NCBI RefSeq assembly: GCF_019443445.1
Contig: NZ_CP080378.1
Coordinates: 5,208,001 to 5,272,000, forward strand
Source: Massilia sp. PAMC28688
GTDB taxonomy: Bacteria > Pseudomonadota > Gammaproteobacteria > Burkholderiales > Burkholderiaceae_D
Reading direction: 5' to 3'
DNA: 64,000 nucleotides
In this document: positions 1 to 9,466 of the stretch, in pieces
Layout of the letters: each line of letters begins with the position of its first letter
Position numbering within the stretch: position 1 is the stretch's first letter
Program-made: the position numbers and the translations under genes
The notes under the pieces: model-generated
The model's input: only the letters and a program-made list of their open reading frames with translations
Told to the model about the DNA's origin: nothing
The model's database searches: none

Positions 1-3000
1 GGTCCATGAAGGCATTGGCGGCGCCGTAGTCTGCCTGCCCGGCATTGCCCAGCGCGCCCGAGGTGGACGACATGCACACCAGCCAGTCAAGCATGCTGTC
101 GCTGGCCTGCGCCAGGTTGACCAGGCCCGCCACCTTGGGACCGAACACATTGTCCAGGCGCGGCGCACTGCGCGAGGCCAGCAAGCCATCCTCGATCACC
201 CCGGCGCCATGGATAATGCCGTGCAGTGCGCCGAAATCACGCTTGATTGACCGTAGCAGCACGCTGGCCTGGGTGGTGCTGGCCACGTCGGCCTGGCGAT
301 AGACGGCGCGCACACCTTCCGTTTCCAGCTGCGCCAGGACAGCGCGGCCTGCATCTTCCAGAGCGCGGCGCCCGCTGAGCACCAGCGTGGCACCCTTGAC
401 CCTGGCGGCGATCTCGCGCGCGAACATGATGCCCAGTCCTCCGAGGCCGCCCGTCAGGAGGTACACGCCCTGCTCGCGCCACGGCAGCCCGGCCGGCGCC
501 GGCGCCGCGGCTTCCTGCCATGCTTCTTCCATGACCTGGCCGTCGGCGCAGCGCAGCATGACCGCGCGCGCGGCCGCGCACTGGCGCAGCTGTCCTGCCA
601 GTTCCGTGCCAGTCGCCGCTGAGCTCTGCACGACCTGCCCCACCAGCTGCCCCTGCTCGATGCGCGCCGATTTGATCATGCCTGCCAGGCCCGCGAACAC
701 GGCGCCCTCGCCGTCCGCCGGCAGTACCAGCTGCACCAGAACCGGGGCTGCGGGACGGCTTGCGGCCAGCGCGTGCAGCTGCGCCCACAGCTGTTCGGCG
801 CATGCCTGGTAGCGTGCCGCCAGCGTGCCCTGCGCATTGAGGGCAATGCAGCGCGCGCCGCTGGCCCGGGCCAGGGCTGCAGGATCGATGCTGTCCATCC
901 CGCACAGCAGGACCAGATGCTGGTCCGTGACGGGCGTGGCCGCTGCGTTGTCCAGCGCCGCCGGGCGCCATTGGCGGCGCCACAGCGAAGTAGCTTTCTC
1001 CTCGCGCGGCGCGCTGCTGCGCACGCTCATGCCGCGCATTTCCACGCACACGCGGCCGCTGTCGTCGCACAGGTCGATGTCGAATTTTTCAACGGCCGCG
1101 CCGCTGCCCTGGCTGCGCCGGCAGGCCGCCCACATGGAAGGGCTGAGCGGCGCCAGCACCGCCACGCGCTCGATCGCATAGGGCAGCGCAAATACGCCAT
1201 TGGCCAGCAGGCCCAGCGCGGCGGTCGACCCTTGTACGGCGGCGTCCAGCAGGCTGGGATGCAGGCCGAAGGCCTGGGCGCCGCCAGCCACGCAGGCCGG
1301 CAGCGCAAGTTGTGTCAATGCTTCGCTGCCGCTCCACCACAGGGCTGCTACGGCTCGCTGGGCCGGGCCATAGGCAAAACCGCCCGCGCGAAAGCGCGCA
1401 TACAGATCCGGCGCTGTGCATTGGTGTTCGCCACAGCGCTCGCGCATGGCCGCCAGGTCCACCGGGGACGGTGCGGCGGCAGCCGCGAGCGTCGCACGGC
1501 CCTGGCAGTACACGATGCGCGGACCGCCATCGGGATCGGTGCCACCCACACTAAAGACAATGTCACCGGCGGCGCCTGGCACCAGCTCGATGTCGACTTC
1601 GACCGGCGTGCCGCCAACGGCGATGGGGCGCAGCCAGACGGTATCGGACAGCACAATGCCACAACCGCTTTCAATCCCTGCCGCAGCCGCTACGGCGGCG
1701 CGCGCCATTTCCAGGTACGCCACGCCGGGCAGGATGCGCTGGCCCTGCAGTACATGGTCAGCCAGGAAAAATTCGTCGCCGCTGAAGGTGCTGGCATAGC
1801 GCTGCACGTCAAAGTCGGAGCTGTTGCGGTGCAGGAGCGGATGCATGGTCTCTTGCGCCAGGGCTGCCTGCGCGGCCGTACCGGCAGGCACCCAGTAGCG
1901 TTCGCGCGCGAAAGGATACGTCGGCAGGCTGACCCGGCGCCCCGAACCTGCGGGTCGTACCCGCGCCCAGTCGATGGCCGCGCCACTGGCCCACAGGCGC
2001 GCCACTGCGCCCGCTTCCCCGCGCGCGAGAACGGCGCGCACGTATGCACTGCCTTCGTCGCCGTCCAGCAGTGCGGCGTCGCCGCCCACGGCGGCAGCAC
2101 TGCCAAAATGCGTGCTGTCGCTGCCGGCACCGGCTAAAAACGCGCGCAGCGCCGCACCCAGCTCCTGCGTGGAGCCGGCCACGATTGCCAGGCGCGCCTG
2201 CATGGCGTTGCGTCCGCACTGCAGCGTCCAGGCCAGGTCTTCCAGGCGCGGCGCATGGGCGCCGTCCAGGACCTCGAGCAAATTGGCACAGGCCCGGCGC
2301 AGCTGTTCATCGCTGCGCGCCGACAGCGGCACGATCTGGCGCCCGCCCGCTGGCGTCACCCGCGTATCCTGGAACTCGCGTACCAGCGCATGAGCGCTGA
2401 CGCCGCCAAAGCCAAAGGAACTGACGCTGGCGCAGCGCGCACGCCCGCCGGCCGGTGCCTCCCAGGGCCGGGTCGCGGCCACGACCTGGAACGGACTGCC
2501 GGACAAATCGATATGCGGATTGAGCGCCTTGAAGTGCAGGTTGCCCGGCAGGCTTTTATGGCGCAGCGCCAGCAGGATCTTGCCCAGACCGGCGATCCCG
2601 GCCGCTCCTTCAAGGTGGCCGATATTGGATTTGACGGAACCGATGTGGCATACCCAGTCCGGGGCCGGCGCAGCGCTGCCGAGCAGGCCGCTGAACGCTT
2701 CCTTCAGGGCCGAGATCTCGATCGGGTCACCGAGCCGGGTACCGGTGCCGTGCGCTTCGACATAGCTCACGTCGCGCGGCGACATGCCGGCATCAAGGTA
2801 GGCGCGGGTGATCACGTCGCTCTGGGCCTGGGGGCTGGGCGCGGTCAATGAACTGGCCTGGCCGCCGTGATTGACGGCCGAACCGGCCAGCACGCCGTAC
2901 ACCTGGTCGCCATCGGCCAGGGCCTTGGCCAGTGGTTTGAGCAGCACCATGGCGGCGCCCTCGCCGCGGATGTAGCCGTCGGCGTCGCGGTCAAAGGTAT

Positions 3001-5944
3001 GGCAGCGCCCCGTTGGCGAGAGCATGCCGGCGCGCGCAAAGGCGCGCGTATTGGATGGCGTGCAAATCAGGTTGACCCCGCCCACCACGGCCTGGGCGCA
3101 GTCGCCGCGGCGCAGCGCCTGGGCTGCATCGTGCAGGGCCACCAGCGAGCTGGAACAGGCAGTGTCGATCAGCTGGCTCGGCCCCTTGAGGTCAAAGAAG
3201 TAGGAAATGCGGTTGGGCAGGATGGCGCCGGAGGTGCCGGTCGCGGTATGGGCCGACAGAGTGTCGCTGCTGGCGGCCATGTCGCGGTAGTCAAAATGGC
3301 AGGCGCCGATCCACACCCCGGTGGCGCTGGCGCGCTGGCTGTGCGGATCGTAGCCCGCGTCTTCAAACAGTTCCCAGGTCAGTTCCAGCAGCAGGCGCTG
3401 CTGCGGGTCGACCAGTTCGGCCTCGGCGCGCGAGATGCGAAAGAATGGCGCGTCAAAGCTATCCACGTCGTCCAGGTAGCCGGCCGCTTCAAAGCGGCGC
3501 GCCTCAGGCGCCGCCGCCGGCCACCACCAGCGGTTGGCCGGCACCGGCCGCACGGCATCGACGCCGTCGCGCAGCAGCTGCCAGAACCCCTCCGGGCCAC
3601 CACCGGGCAGGCGCGCCGCCACGCCGACGATGGCAATGGCGCCGCCGCGCTCGCCGTCGCCATCGGCCTGGCCCGACGGCGAAGGGGCCGCGCAGTCCTC
3701 GGCCGGCGCTGGTGCGGCAGGCGCCGGGGCCAGTGCCGCCGCCACGGCAGCGACGGTATTGTGGCGAAACAGGAAGGACGAGTCGAGCGGCTGGCCGAAC
3801 TGCTCGCTCAGCAGCGAGCGCAAATGCAATAGCTGCATGGAGCCAAGTCCCAGTTCCATGAAGGGCTGGGTGCGCGGCAAGGCGCGAGCACTGCCGTCTT
3901 CGCCCAGGGCCGTGCGCAGCAAGCGTTCCACCGTGGCCTGGACCTCGGCCGGCTGCAGGGCCACCTGCGGCGCCGCAGGCTTGGCAACCGGCCTGGCGGC
4001 GCCAAAATCGTAATGCACCAGCACGCCGCAGCCATCATTGTCCACGTCTTCCTCGCGGAAGTTGGGAACCAGGCCGACGATACTGGCGCCGTGGCTTTCG
4101 TGAAAGCTCAGCATGGGATCGGCCAGCTGGCCGCCCGGGCGGCGCAAGCCGATATAGTCCGACAGCGCCATCCGGGCGCGGTGGGCCGGGTAGCCGCTGC
4201 TGCGCGAAACGGCGCCAATGCGCTCGTACTGGCTGCTGGCCCGGGTGCAGTCGATTGCGAAATCGATCAGCTGGTCGCCCAGCGCGCTGTCACGCTTGCT
4301 GGGCAGGATATTGAGGCTGATGAACTGGCGCACCGCTCCACCGGCCTGCCGCACGCGGACAATGTCGCGCCAGTGGGAACGGTGAACATCATCCAGCGCG
4401 CCGATCGGCTGGGTGTACAGCACACCAATGGCGGCGCCGTCTTTTTCAAGCACGAACTGTTCGTCGGGATGCTCGCTCACCCGGCGCGCAAATTCGGCCG
4501 GTGCAATGCGCATCGCTTCGGCCCAGCAGCCATTGTCAATCTCGACCAGGGCATCCAGATCGGCCAGGCGCCCGGGACGAATGCAGTAGGCGCGCTGCTC
4601 CAGGTGCATGACGCTGGTGCGCTTGTACGGCCCGGCATCGAGCGCCAGTGTGCCCGCCTTGGGAAACAGGCCGCAGCGACCGGCCGCGAGCAGCGCCACA
4701 TCGGCTTCGGCCAGGTGCTGGCCGCCAAAGGCCCGCAGGGCGTCGGCCAGGATGGCACCGCGCGCGCCGGGATGGCGCCGTGCGCGGGCCGGGCCAAGAC
4801 CGTGCAGCGAGGCGACCAGGACGCCGTGGCCTCCTGCCAGTGCCCCCCACGCACGCCAGAATTGCAGCAGGCTGGCCGTGGCGCGCGCCGCCGTCACGCT
4901 GGCGCCATCGCCGTCCACGGCGGCCACGCTGGTGGCGATCGCACCATCCACGCCGGCGCCGGGCGCCTCGCGGTAGGCGCGTGCCTTGCCCAGCAAATCG
5001 AGGACCGGCAGCACGCTGTCAAGGGCTATGCCGTGCCCGGCCAGCGTAGCGGCAAGCGATGCTGGATCGCTGCTGTCGCCGGTCACCAGCAAGTGCGGCG
5101 TACCGGCCAGGCCATCGGATCCATCGCCCTCCATCGCGATCAGCGCGAGCGGGAACTGCGCCAGCACGCGCCCGCGCGCGGTATTGGCTTCAATGTGATC
5201 GTAGAGCGCGCGCAGCACGCTGGCGTGGCCGGCGCCCAGCAGGTAGCGCGGCTGCGCTGCGACCGGCTCGCGATCGAAAATGGTGCTGGCCAGCGCGCAC
5301 AGCCTGGCCACCGCGGCTGCCACCTCCGGATCCGTCATGCATGGCGTCCACCCAATGCCAGGCAGGCTGGCCGCAGTGCCGAAGATGCGCTCTTCCATGC
5401 CCGCCAGCAGTGGCGCGTGGGCCATGGCCAGCGCCAGCGTATGACGGTCTGCCGGGCTGGCCTGCCCGTCCCATCCCTTTTGCTGCAGCAGCTGTTGCAC
5501 CGGTGCGGCAAGCTCGTGGCCATCGCCGCCATCGGGCAGCGCCATCAGCAAGGGCAGCAGGACCGCGCCGTCGAGCAGTGCGCGCATGGGTGAGGAGGCG
5601 CCATGCCAGCCCCCGGCGCAGCGCGCCAGCCAGGTACTGTCGCCTTGCAGGAGGTGCCCCGGCGCCTGTGCGTACAGGGCACCGATGTCGTCCGGAATGC
5701 TGTCGGCGTCCAGGTCAGCGCCGGCGCGATAGCGCTCGCCGTCACGCTCGATCCAGCCCAGTGCTTCAAGCAGGTTCAACGCCACGTGCAAGTGCCCGTC
5801 GCGGGCGCCGGTCGCGCGCACCAGGTCGGCCGCAGTAGCGCCGTCTTGCGCCGCGAGCAACTGGAAAACGCCGCGCCGCTTGAACGCCAGCATGACCGGG
5901 ATGGCAATGTAGCCATGAGCACATTGATTGATAACGTCAAACAT
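1..5944 (-). CDS. trans-AT type I polyketide synthase, loading module plus first extension module (3' end off window)
   Basis: About 1,981 residues are visible; the C-terminus lies beyond the left edge. Order read from the translation: a winged-helix/methyltransferase-like N-terminal region (about 1-340); a GNAT-like loading domain (about 400-640) with the family hallmark FHESHGA; an acyl carrier protein with GLGSMQL, phosphopantetheine Ser about 702; a ketosynthase (about 765-1190) with DTACSSS (Cys about 930), EAHGTGT and NIGHLEG; a post-KS linker ending in YPFARERYW; a dehydratase with HVLQGQRILPG (His about 1397) and LLDAAVQ; and a ketoreductase with GGLGGLG and the catalytic Tyr of QADYGAAN at about 1973. 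The KR carries VIED, which suggests B-type. No acyltransferase lies between KS and DH, so extender units must come from a separate AT. The start is ATG at 5944 with GAGG upstream and an in-frame TGA just before it. GNAT-like loading domains usually load acetyl by decarboxylating malonyl; that role is inferred here. The product is unknown. Confidence 0.93.
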   Translation of the reverse strand, partial: MFDVINQCAHGYIAIPVMLAFKRRGVFQLLAAQDGATAADLVRATGARDGHLHVALNLLEALGWIERDGERYRAGADLDADSIPDDIGALYAQAPGHLLQGDSTWLARCAGGWHGASSPMRALLDGAVLLPLLMALPDGGDGHELAAPVQQLLQQKGWDGQASPADRHTLALAMAHAPLLAGMEERIFGTAASLPGIGWTPCMTDPEVAAAVARLCALASTIFDREPVAAQPRYLLGAGHASVLRALYDHIEANTARGRVLAQFPLALIAMEGDGSDGLAGTPHLLVTGDSSDPASLAATLAGHGIALDSVLPVLDLLGKARAYREAPGAGVDGAIATSVAAVDGDGASVTAARATASLLQFWRAWGALAGGHGVLVASLHGLGPARARRHPGARGAILADALRAFGGQHLAEADVALLAAGRCGLFPKAGTLALDAGPYKRTSVMHLEQRAYCIRPGRLADLDALVEIDNGCWAEAMRIAPAEFARRVSEHPDEQFVLEKDGAAIGVLYTQPIGALDDVHRSHWRDIVRVRQAGGAVRQFISLNILPSKRDSALGDQLIDFAIDCTRASSQYERIGAVSRSSGYPAHRARMALSDYIGLRRPGGQLADPMLSFHESHGASIVGLVPNFREEDVDNDGCGVLVHYDFGAARPVAKPAAPQVALQPAEVQATVERLLRTALGEDGSARALPRTQPFMELGLGSMQLLHLRSLLSEQFGQPLDSSFLFRHNTVAAVAAALAPAPAAPAPAEDCAAPSPSGQADGDGERGGAIAIVGVAARLPGGGPEGFWQLLRDGVDAVRPVPANRWWWPAAAPEARRFEAAGYLDDVDSFDAPFFRISRAEAELVDPQQRLLLELTWELFEDAGYDPHSQRASATGVWIGACHFDYRDMAASSDTLSAHTATGTSGAILPNRISYFFDLKGPSQLIDTACSSSLVALHDAAQALRRGDCAQAVVGGVNLICTPSNTRAFARAGMLSPTGRCHTFDRDADGYIRGEGAAMVLLKPLAKALADGDQVYGVLAGSAVNHGGQASSLTAPSPQAQSDVITRAYLDAGMSPRDVSYVEAHGTGTRLGDPIEISALKEAFSGLLGSAAPAPDWVCHIGSVKSNIGHLEGAAGIAGLGKILLALRHKSLPGNLHFKALNPHIDLSGSPFQVVAATRPWEAPAGGRARCASVSSFGFGGVSAHALVREFQDTRVTPAGGRQIVPLSARSDEQLRRACANLLEVLDGAHAPRLEDLAWTLQCGRNAMQARLAIVAGSTQELGAALRAFLAGAGSDSTHFGSAAAVGGDAALLDGDEGSAYVRAVLARGEAGAVARLWASGAAIDWARVRPAGSGRRVSLPTYPFARERYWVPAGTAAQAALAQETMHPLLHRNSSDFDVQRYASTFSGDEFFLADHVLQGQRILPGVAYLEMARAAVAAAAGIESGCGIVLSDTVWLRPIAVGGTPVEVDIELVPGAAGDIVFSVGGTDPDGGPRIVYCQGRATLAAAAAPSPVDLAAMRERCGEHQCTAPDLYARFRAGGFAYGPAQRAVAALWWSGSEALTQLALPACVAGGAQAFGLHPSLLDAAVQGSTAALGLLANGVFALPYAIERVAVLAPLSPSMWAACRRSQGSGAAVEKFDIDLCDDSGRVCVEMRGMSVRSSAPREEKATSLWRRQWRPAALDNAAATPVTDQHLVLLCGMDSIDPAALARASGARCIALNAQGTLAARYQACAEQLWAQLHALAASRPAAPVLVQLVLPADGEGAVFAGLAGMIKSARIEQGQLVGQVVQSSAATGTELAGQLRQCAAARAVMLRCADGQVMEEAWQEAAAPAPAGLPWREQGVYLLTGGLGGLGIMFAREIAARVKGATLVLSGRRALEDAGRAVLAQLETEGVRAVYRQADVASTTQASVLLRSIKRDFGALHGIIHGAGVIEDGLLASRSAPRLDNVFGPKVAGLVNLAQASDSMLDWLVCMSSTSGALGNAGQADYGAANAFMD

Positions 5945-6052
5945 CGCGAGACCTCAGGCAGTAGCTGGTAACAGGAAAACGGATTACTTGGGACGACGGG
6001 AGCCGACGGGGGCGCCACAGGGCGGCCCCGGAACGGACGATGCGGAATCAGC

Positions 6053-6070
6053 GGGGCCGCGGGCGGCCCC
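6053..6070. other. GC-rich inverted repeat between START-domain gene and PKS
   Basis: GGGGCCGC is followed by its exact reverse complement after two bases, in the 131-bp gap between the two minus-strand genes. No T-tract follows on either side, so it is not a canonical terminator. It may lower readthrough into the PKS or protect the mRNA end. Function is inferred only. Confidence 0.4.
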
Positions 6071-6075
6071 CGGCA

Positions 6076-6828
6076 TCAAGGCTCGACGATCCAGTCGTAC
6101 TTGACGTTGGCGTAGATCGCGCGGTCGAAGTAGCCTTGCAGCTTGGAGCCGAAATCGGTCATGATTTCGGGATGGACGTTGTTGATCATGAAGTAAGGCA
6201 TGAAGCCGCCGATGTCCATGTCGATCAGCCAGTGAATTTCAATCTCGCCATTTTTGAGCGGAATGATCTGCCAGGCGTTGTCCATGCGCGGCACCCGCAC
6301 GCAGCAGCTCTCCGGCGGGATCAGGTCCGGCAGCGATTGCAGCGCGTAGGTCACTTCCTTGTTGACGGGATTTTGAGTAAAGGTGTGGCGCACCACGAAA
6401 TCGCGGTCCTTGAAGGGCGCCGGGAAGCCGCTGCGCCAGGTGGTGATCATCATTTGCGGGCCGTGGCGCTGCAGCTCGACGGCCTTGTAGAAGTCGACAT
6501 CGAGCTCGCTGTCATTGTCCTGCATGAAGGCGGTCACGCGGCTCAAGGTGGACTTGACGCGGAACACGGCCTTGAAATGCTTGAGGCTGTTGCCGGGTAC
6601 CTTCATGGCGTACACCTTCACGCCCTTGTCTTCGGTGACGAATTCCCACTGGCGGTTACCGGAATGCTTAAAGGCGAAATGGGCGACGATGGCCGTCACC
6701 AGCACCAGGGCCAGCAGGCCCAGGAAGGCGCGCCACAGTTTCCGGCGCCACGATGGCGCCTTGACGGCCGGCGCCGCAGTGTCCACTTCGTTCCTTACGA
6801 TTTCCACTTGCTTTACCGCAGCGCTCAT
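6076..6828 (-). CDS. membrane-anchored START-domain (SRPBCC) lipid-binding protein
   Basis: 250 residues from ATG 6828, chosen because AGGTGGA sits directly upstream; a longer in-frame form lacks this. A short polar N-terminus is followed by one membrane helix (about 30-50) and then a START-like domain. The START call rests on the overall pattern, including WEFVTEDKGVKVYAMK, the DNDSELDVDFYKAVELQ region, RDFVVRH and IHWLIDMDIGG. START domains bind hydrophobic ligands such as lipids, sterols or polyketides in a helix-grip pocket. Its place between two redox enzymes and a PKS suggests it holds or moves a hydrophobic intermediate at the inner membrane, which is an inference. Confidence 0.8.
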   Translation of the reverse strand: MSAAVKQVEIVRNEVDTAAPAVKAPSWRRKLWRAFLGLLALVLVTAIVAHFAFKHSGNRQWEFVTEDKGVKVYAMKVPGNSLKHFKAVFRVKSTLSRVTAFMQDNDSELDVDFYKAVELQRHGPQMMITTWRSGFPAPFKDRDFVVRHTFTQNPVNKEVTYALQSLPDLIPPESCCVRVPRMDNAWQIIPLKNGEIEIHWLIDMDIGGFMPYFMINNVHPEIMTDFGSKLQGYFDRAIYANVKYDWIVEP

Positions 6829-6861
6829 ACGTCCACCTATCTCATTGAAGATCACACCAAA

Positions 6862-6885
6862 GAAAAAAACCGGCCCGCGCGGGCC
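6862..6885 (-). terminator. rho-independent terminator after the GMC oxidoreductase gene
   Basis: Read on the minus strand, the perfect palindrome GGCCCGCGCGGGCC is followed by GG and seven T residues, 14 bases past the stop of the flavin oxidoreductase. The START and PKS genes may therefore need readthrough or their own promoter. Confidence 0.7.
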
Positions 6886-6898
6886 TCCCACATGAATC

Positions 6899-8191
6899 TC
6901 ATTGCACCGGCGCCAGTTGCGCGGCCAGGTATTTGCCAAGACAAACCAGCGTGAAAACGGGGGTGAGGCGGACGTTGGCAGGCAGCACGGAGCAGTCGCA
7001 TACGTGCAGGTTGCCAACTTCGGTTTGCAAGGAAGCGTCCAGGTGGCGGCCGATCTGCAACAGCCCGCCCACGTGGGCGGCCGACAGGTCGCTGCGGATC
7101 ACGCCCTTGGCGCCCGCCTTGGCCATGATCTGCTCGGCCAGTTCGCCGCCCTTGTCCAGTTTTTGCATGTCCTCGCGGGTAAATTCCTTGTGCAGGCGTC
7201 CGTCTGCGCGCAGTTCGCCGCCCATGCCGTCGCGGATCATCACGCCCAGGGCCACGTGCTTGCGGTGGCGGAACAGGTTGGCGATCTTGCCGTTGGCCAG
7301 CATGTAGCCGCGGTACATGGAGCGCGGCAGGCAGCCGTCGCCCACCATGATCCCGCCCTCTTCCGAGTTGGTGCCCATGCAGCCGGGGAACAGGTCTCCG
7401 CCGCGCACGCCATCGACATGGCCGATCAGCAGGAAGCCGGGGTCGCAGTAAAAGCCCTGGTCGCCCACCCCGCCCACGCCGCTGTCGCGCAGGATCTGCG
7501 GCGTGGCCACGGCGCCGGCCGCCATGATCACCCGCTCGCCATAGGCGCGCCGCAGTTCGCGCCGCCGGCCCAGGCGCAATTCGTATTCCACGCCCACGGC
7601 GCGCCCGCCTTCGACCAGTACCTTCCTGACGGTGGCGCGGTTGACCAGGGTGGCGCCCAGGCGCACGGCTTCCTCGACATAGCTCCTGGCGCGCCAGATT
7701 GCTTCGTGGGTGAAGCCGCCCCTTACTTTCGACTCGTCGATCATCATCGATTCAGTCTTCATCCACGGCAGTCCAATGCCCCTGGCACTCGCTTCCACGG
7801 CGCGCACCTGGGCCGACAGCAGGCGGTCCGACAAAGGTTCGACCATGGGCAGCTCGCGCCGCGCTTCCTCGAACGCGGGACCGAGCTCGATGCCCATGGC
7901 CCGGAATGCCGGCAGCGAGGGATACTCGGCCACGCCGAAATACAGCGAGGTCGTGCCGCCGGTGGTGATGGCACGCGCCATGGAAACGCCCTCGGCCACC
8001 GGGGCAAAGTCGCTCACCCTGGCCATGTACAACAGGCCGTCGCGCGGAACCGAATCGGCACCGCGCTCGAGGAGCAATACCTGCTTGCCGCGGCGCGCCA
8101 GTTCACGCGCCACGGTGGCGCCGCCGGCGCCCGAGCCGACCACGATGGCGTCGTACTCGGGCGCGGCCTCAGGGGCCAGGACGGCGCTCAA
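6899..8191 (-). CDS. GMC-family FAD-dependent oxidoreductase
   Basis: 430 residues from a TTG start at 8191. This start overlaps the stop of the upstream hydroxylase (ATTGA) and has GAGGAG five bases before it; an ATG form at 8242 would overlap that gene by 55 bp. The N-terminal Rossmann motif is VVGSGAGGATVARELARRG with the acidic end LLLERG; the middle has TTGGTTSLYFG and the C-terminus ends in the GMC-like DCSVLPANVRLTPVFTLVCL. GMC enzymes oxidise alcohols or related groups with FAD. The translationally coupled hydroxylase suggests sequential oxidation, with hydroxylation first and then conversion to a carbonyl. The substrate is unknown. Confidence 0.87.
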   Translation of the reverse strand: MSAVLAPEAAPEYDAIVVGSGAGGATVARELARRGKQVLLLERGADSVPRDGLLYMARVSDFAPVAEGVSMARAITTGGTTSLYFGVAEYPSLPAFRAMGIELGPAFEEARRELPMVEPLSDRLLSAQVRAVEASARGIGLPWMKTESMMIDESKVRGGFTHEAIWRARSYVEEAVRLGATLVNRATVRKVLVEGGRAVGVEYELRLGRRRELRRAYGERVIMAAGAVATPQILRDSGVGGVGDQGFYCDPGFLLIGHVDGVRGGDLFPGCMGTNSEEGGIMVGDGCLPRSMYRGYMLANGKIANLFRHRKHVALGVMIRDGMGGELRADGRLHKEFTREDMQKLDKGGELAEQIMAKAGAKGVIRSDLSAAHVGGLLQIGRHLDASLQTEVGNLHVCDCSVLPANVRLTPVFTLVCLGKYLAAQLAPVQ

Positions 8192-9405
8192 TGGTGCTCC
8201 TCGCAGATTTCCACGAACCAGCGGTGGCGCGGGTTGTCCCACTTGAAGCCGGTCAACTCTTCGTCGAGCGCGGCCGAATTGCTGAATTCTTCCGGGAAGC
8301 TCTGGAACACGCTCAAAAATTCCGGCGACAGGCCCGGCTGGTCGATCTTGATGGCGAAGCCATAGGGCTCGAGGTGGCCGAAATGGTGGGTCGAATGCTG
8401 CCCCACGCGCCGAAATTCCAGCGGCAGGGTCGGGAAAATGCCGGGAATGAACTGGTGAAAATCAATGTCGCGCTTGACCTCGACGGTGTAGGCAAAGCAG
8501 GCCACCAGCGGGTTGTAGAACGGCGTGGGATAGCCCACGATGTTGCGCATCAAGCCTTCCAGGAAACCGTTGCCGGCAACGGCGATCAGGCCGGCCGGAA
8601 TGGCATCGTGGTGCGGGCCGTGCAGGTAGACAAATTCCAGCTCCGAATTGTGGCCCAGCCAGTGATCGCGGTAGAACCACGCGTTGATCAGGCGGATGAA
8701 CTTGAGGTGAACGGCCAGGTTGATCACGCAGGCAAGCGGCGCCAGCAGCACGGAAAACTGCCAGTGGCTGAGCACGAAGAACCAAGGCGCCAGCAGTACC
8801 AGGTGGGTCAGCAAGCCAGTGATATAGGCGTGCACGATTTCGTAGCGGATGTTGGTGCGCACCAGCCCGGCGTTCTTCCACGGCGAGGCCAGCAGCACCT
8901 TGCTCACCAGCGCGTGCTTGCGCAGATGGTCCACCAGGCTTACCGTGCGGTACACAACAATGATGCCAAGGTGCAGGTAGAACAGGGCAAAGCCCATGCT
9001 TTGCATGAAGCCGGTGTGATGGGGCCAGCTCGGCGTGAGCATGATCACCCAGTATTCAAGCAGTGCCGTGGCCAGCGCCGCCCAGTACACCCAGGGCAGA
9101 TTCTCGACCTTGTGGGCCAGCATGAACAGCACATCCTGTGGCCGGCGCAGCAACAGCGGCACCTTGAATGCCACCCCGTGGCGGATGGCAAACGAAACCG
9201 CCATGAAGCCACACAGGGCAAATCCCGCCAGGCCCAGCACCGACAGCGGACCGTAGGCGACTGCGATCGCGCCGGCACAGATCAGGCACATCAGCAGGTA
9301 GTCCAGGAAATCCGACTTCGCGTAATTGATGCGCGCCTTGCGCTCGCCGAACAAGCGATGGTACCGGGCTTTGTCGGGCTGGTTTGCTGCCACACCTGCA
9401 ATCAT
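8188..9405 (-). CDS. integral membrane fatty-acid-hydroxylase-like di-iron protein
   Basis: 405 residues from ATG 9405, preceded by GAGGAGCACGA, nearly the same leader as that of the next gene. Several hydrophobic segments (about 35-85, 110-145, 185-225) are followed by histidine clusters HGPHHDAIP and GQHSTHHFGH, with earlier candidate ligands such as DHLRKH. This layout matches the membrane di-iron hydroxylase/desaturase superfamily, which hydroxylates or desaturates lipid-like substrates. It is translationally coupled to the GMC oxidoreductase. I infer a tailoring role on the PKS product or its lipid carrier. Its exact subfamily cannot be fixed from the sequence alone. Confidence 0.75.
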   Translation of the reverse strand: MIAGVAANQPDKARYHRLFGERKARINYAKSDFLDYLLMCLICAGAIAVAYGPLSVLGLAGFALCGFMAVSFAIRHGVAFKVPLLLRRPQDVLFMLAHKVENLPWVYWAALATALLEYWVIMLTPSWPHHTGFMQSMGFALFYLHLGIIVVYRTVSLVDHLRKHALVSKVLLASPWKNAGLVRTNIRYEIVHAYITGLLTHLVLLAPWFFVLSHWQFSVLLAPLACVINLAVHLKFIRLINAWFYRDHWLGHNSELEFVYLHGPHHDAIPAGLIAVAGNGFLEGLMRNIVGYPTPFYNPLVACFAYTVEVKRDIDFHQFIPGIFPTLPLEFRRVGQHSTHHFGHLEPYGFAIKIDQPGLSPEFLSVFQSFPEEFSNSAALDEELTGFKWDNPRHRWFVEICEEHH

Positions 9406-9466
9406 TCGTGCTCCTCGCACATCTTCAAAAACCACTGTTGGCGCAGCCTCCTGCCGTGGATGCCGC

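Noticed and set aside
773..2137. Long plus-strand ORF over the PKS
   Set aside because: It is antisense to conserved KS/DH/KR coding sequence, and its product is Arg/Ala/His-rich with no family pattern; GC-rich genes commonly show such shadow frames.
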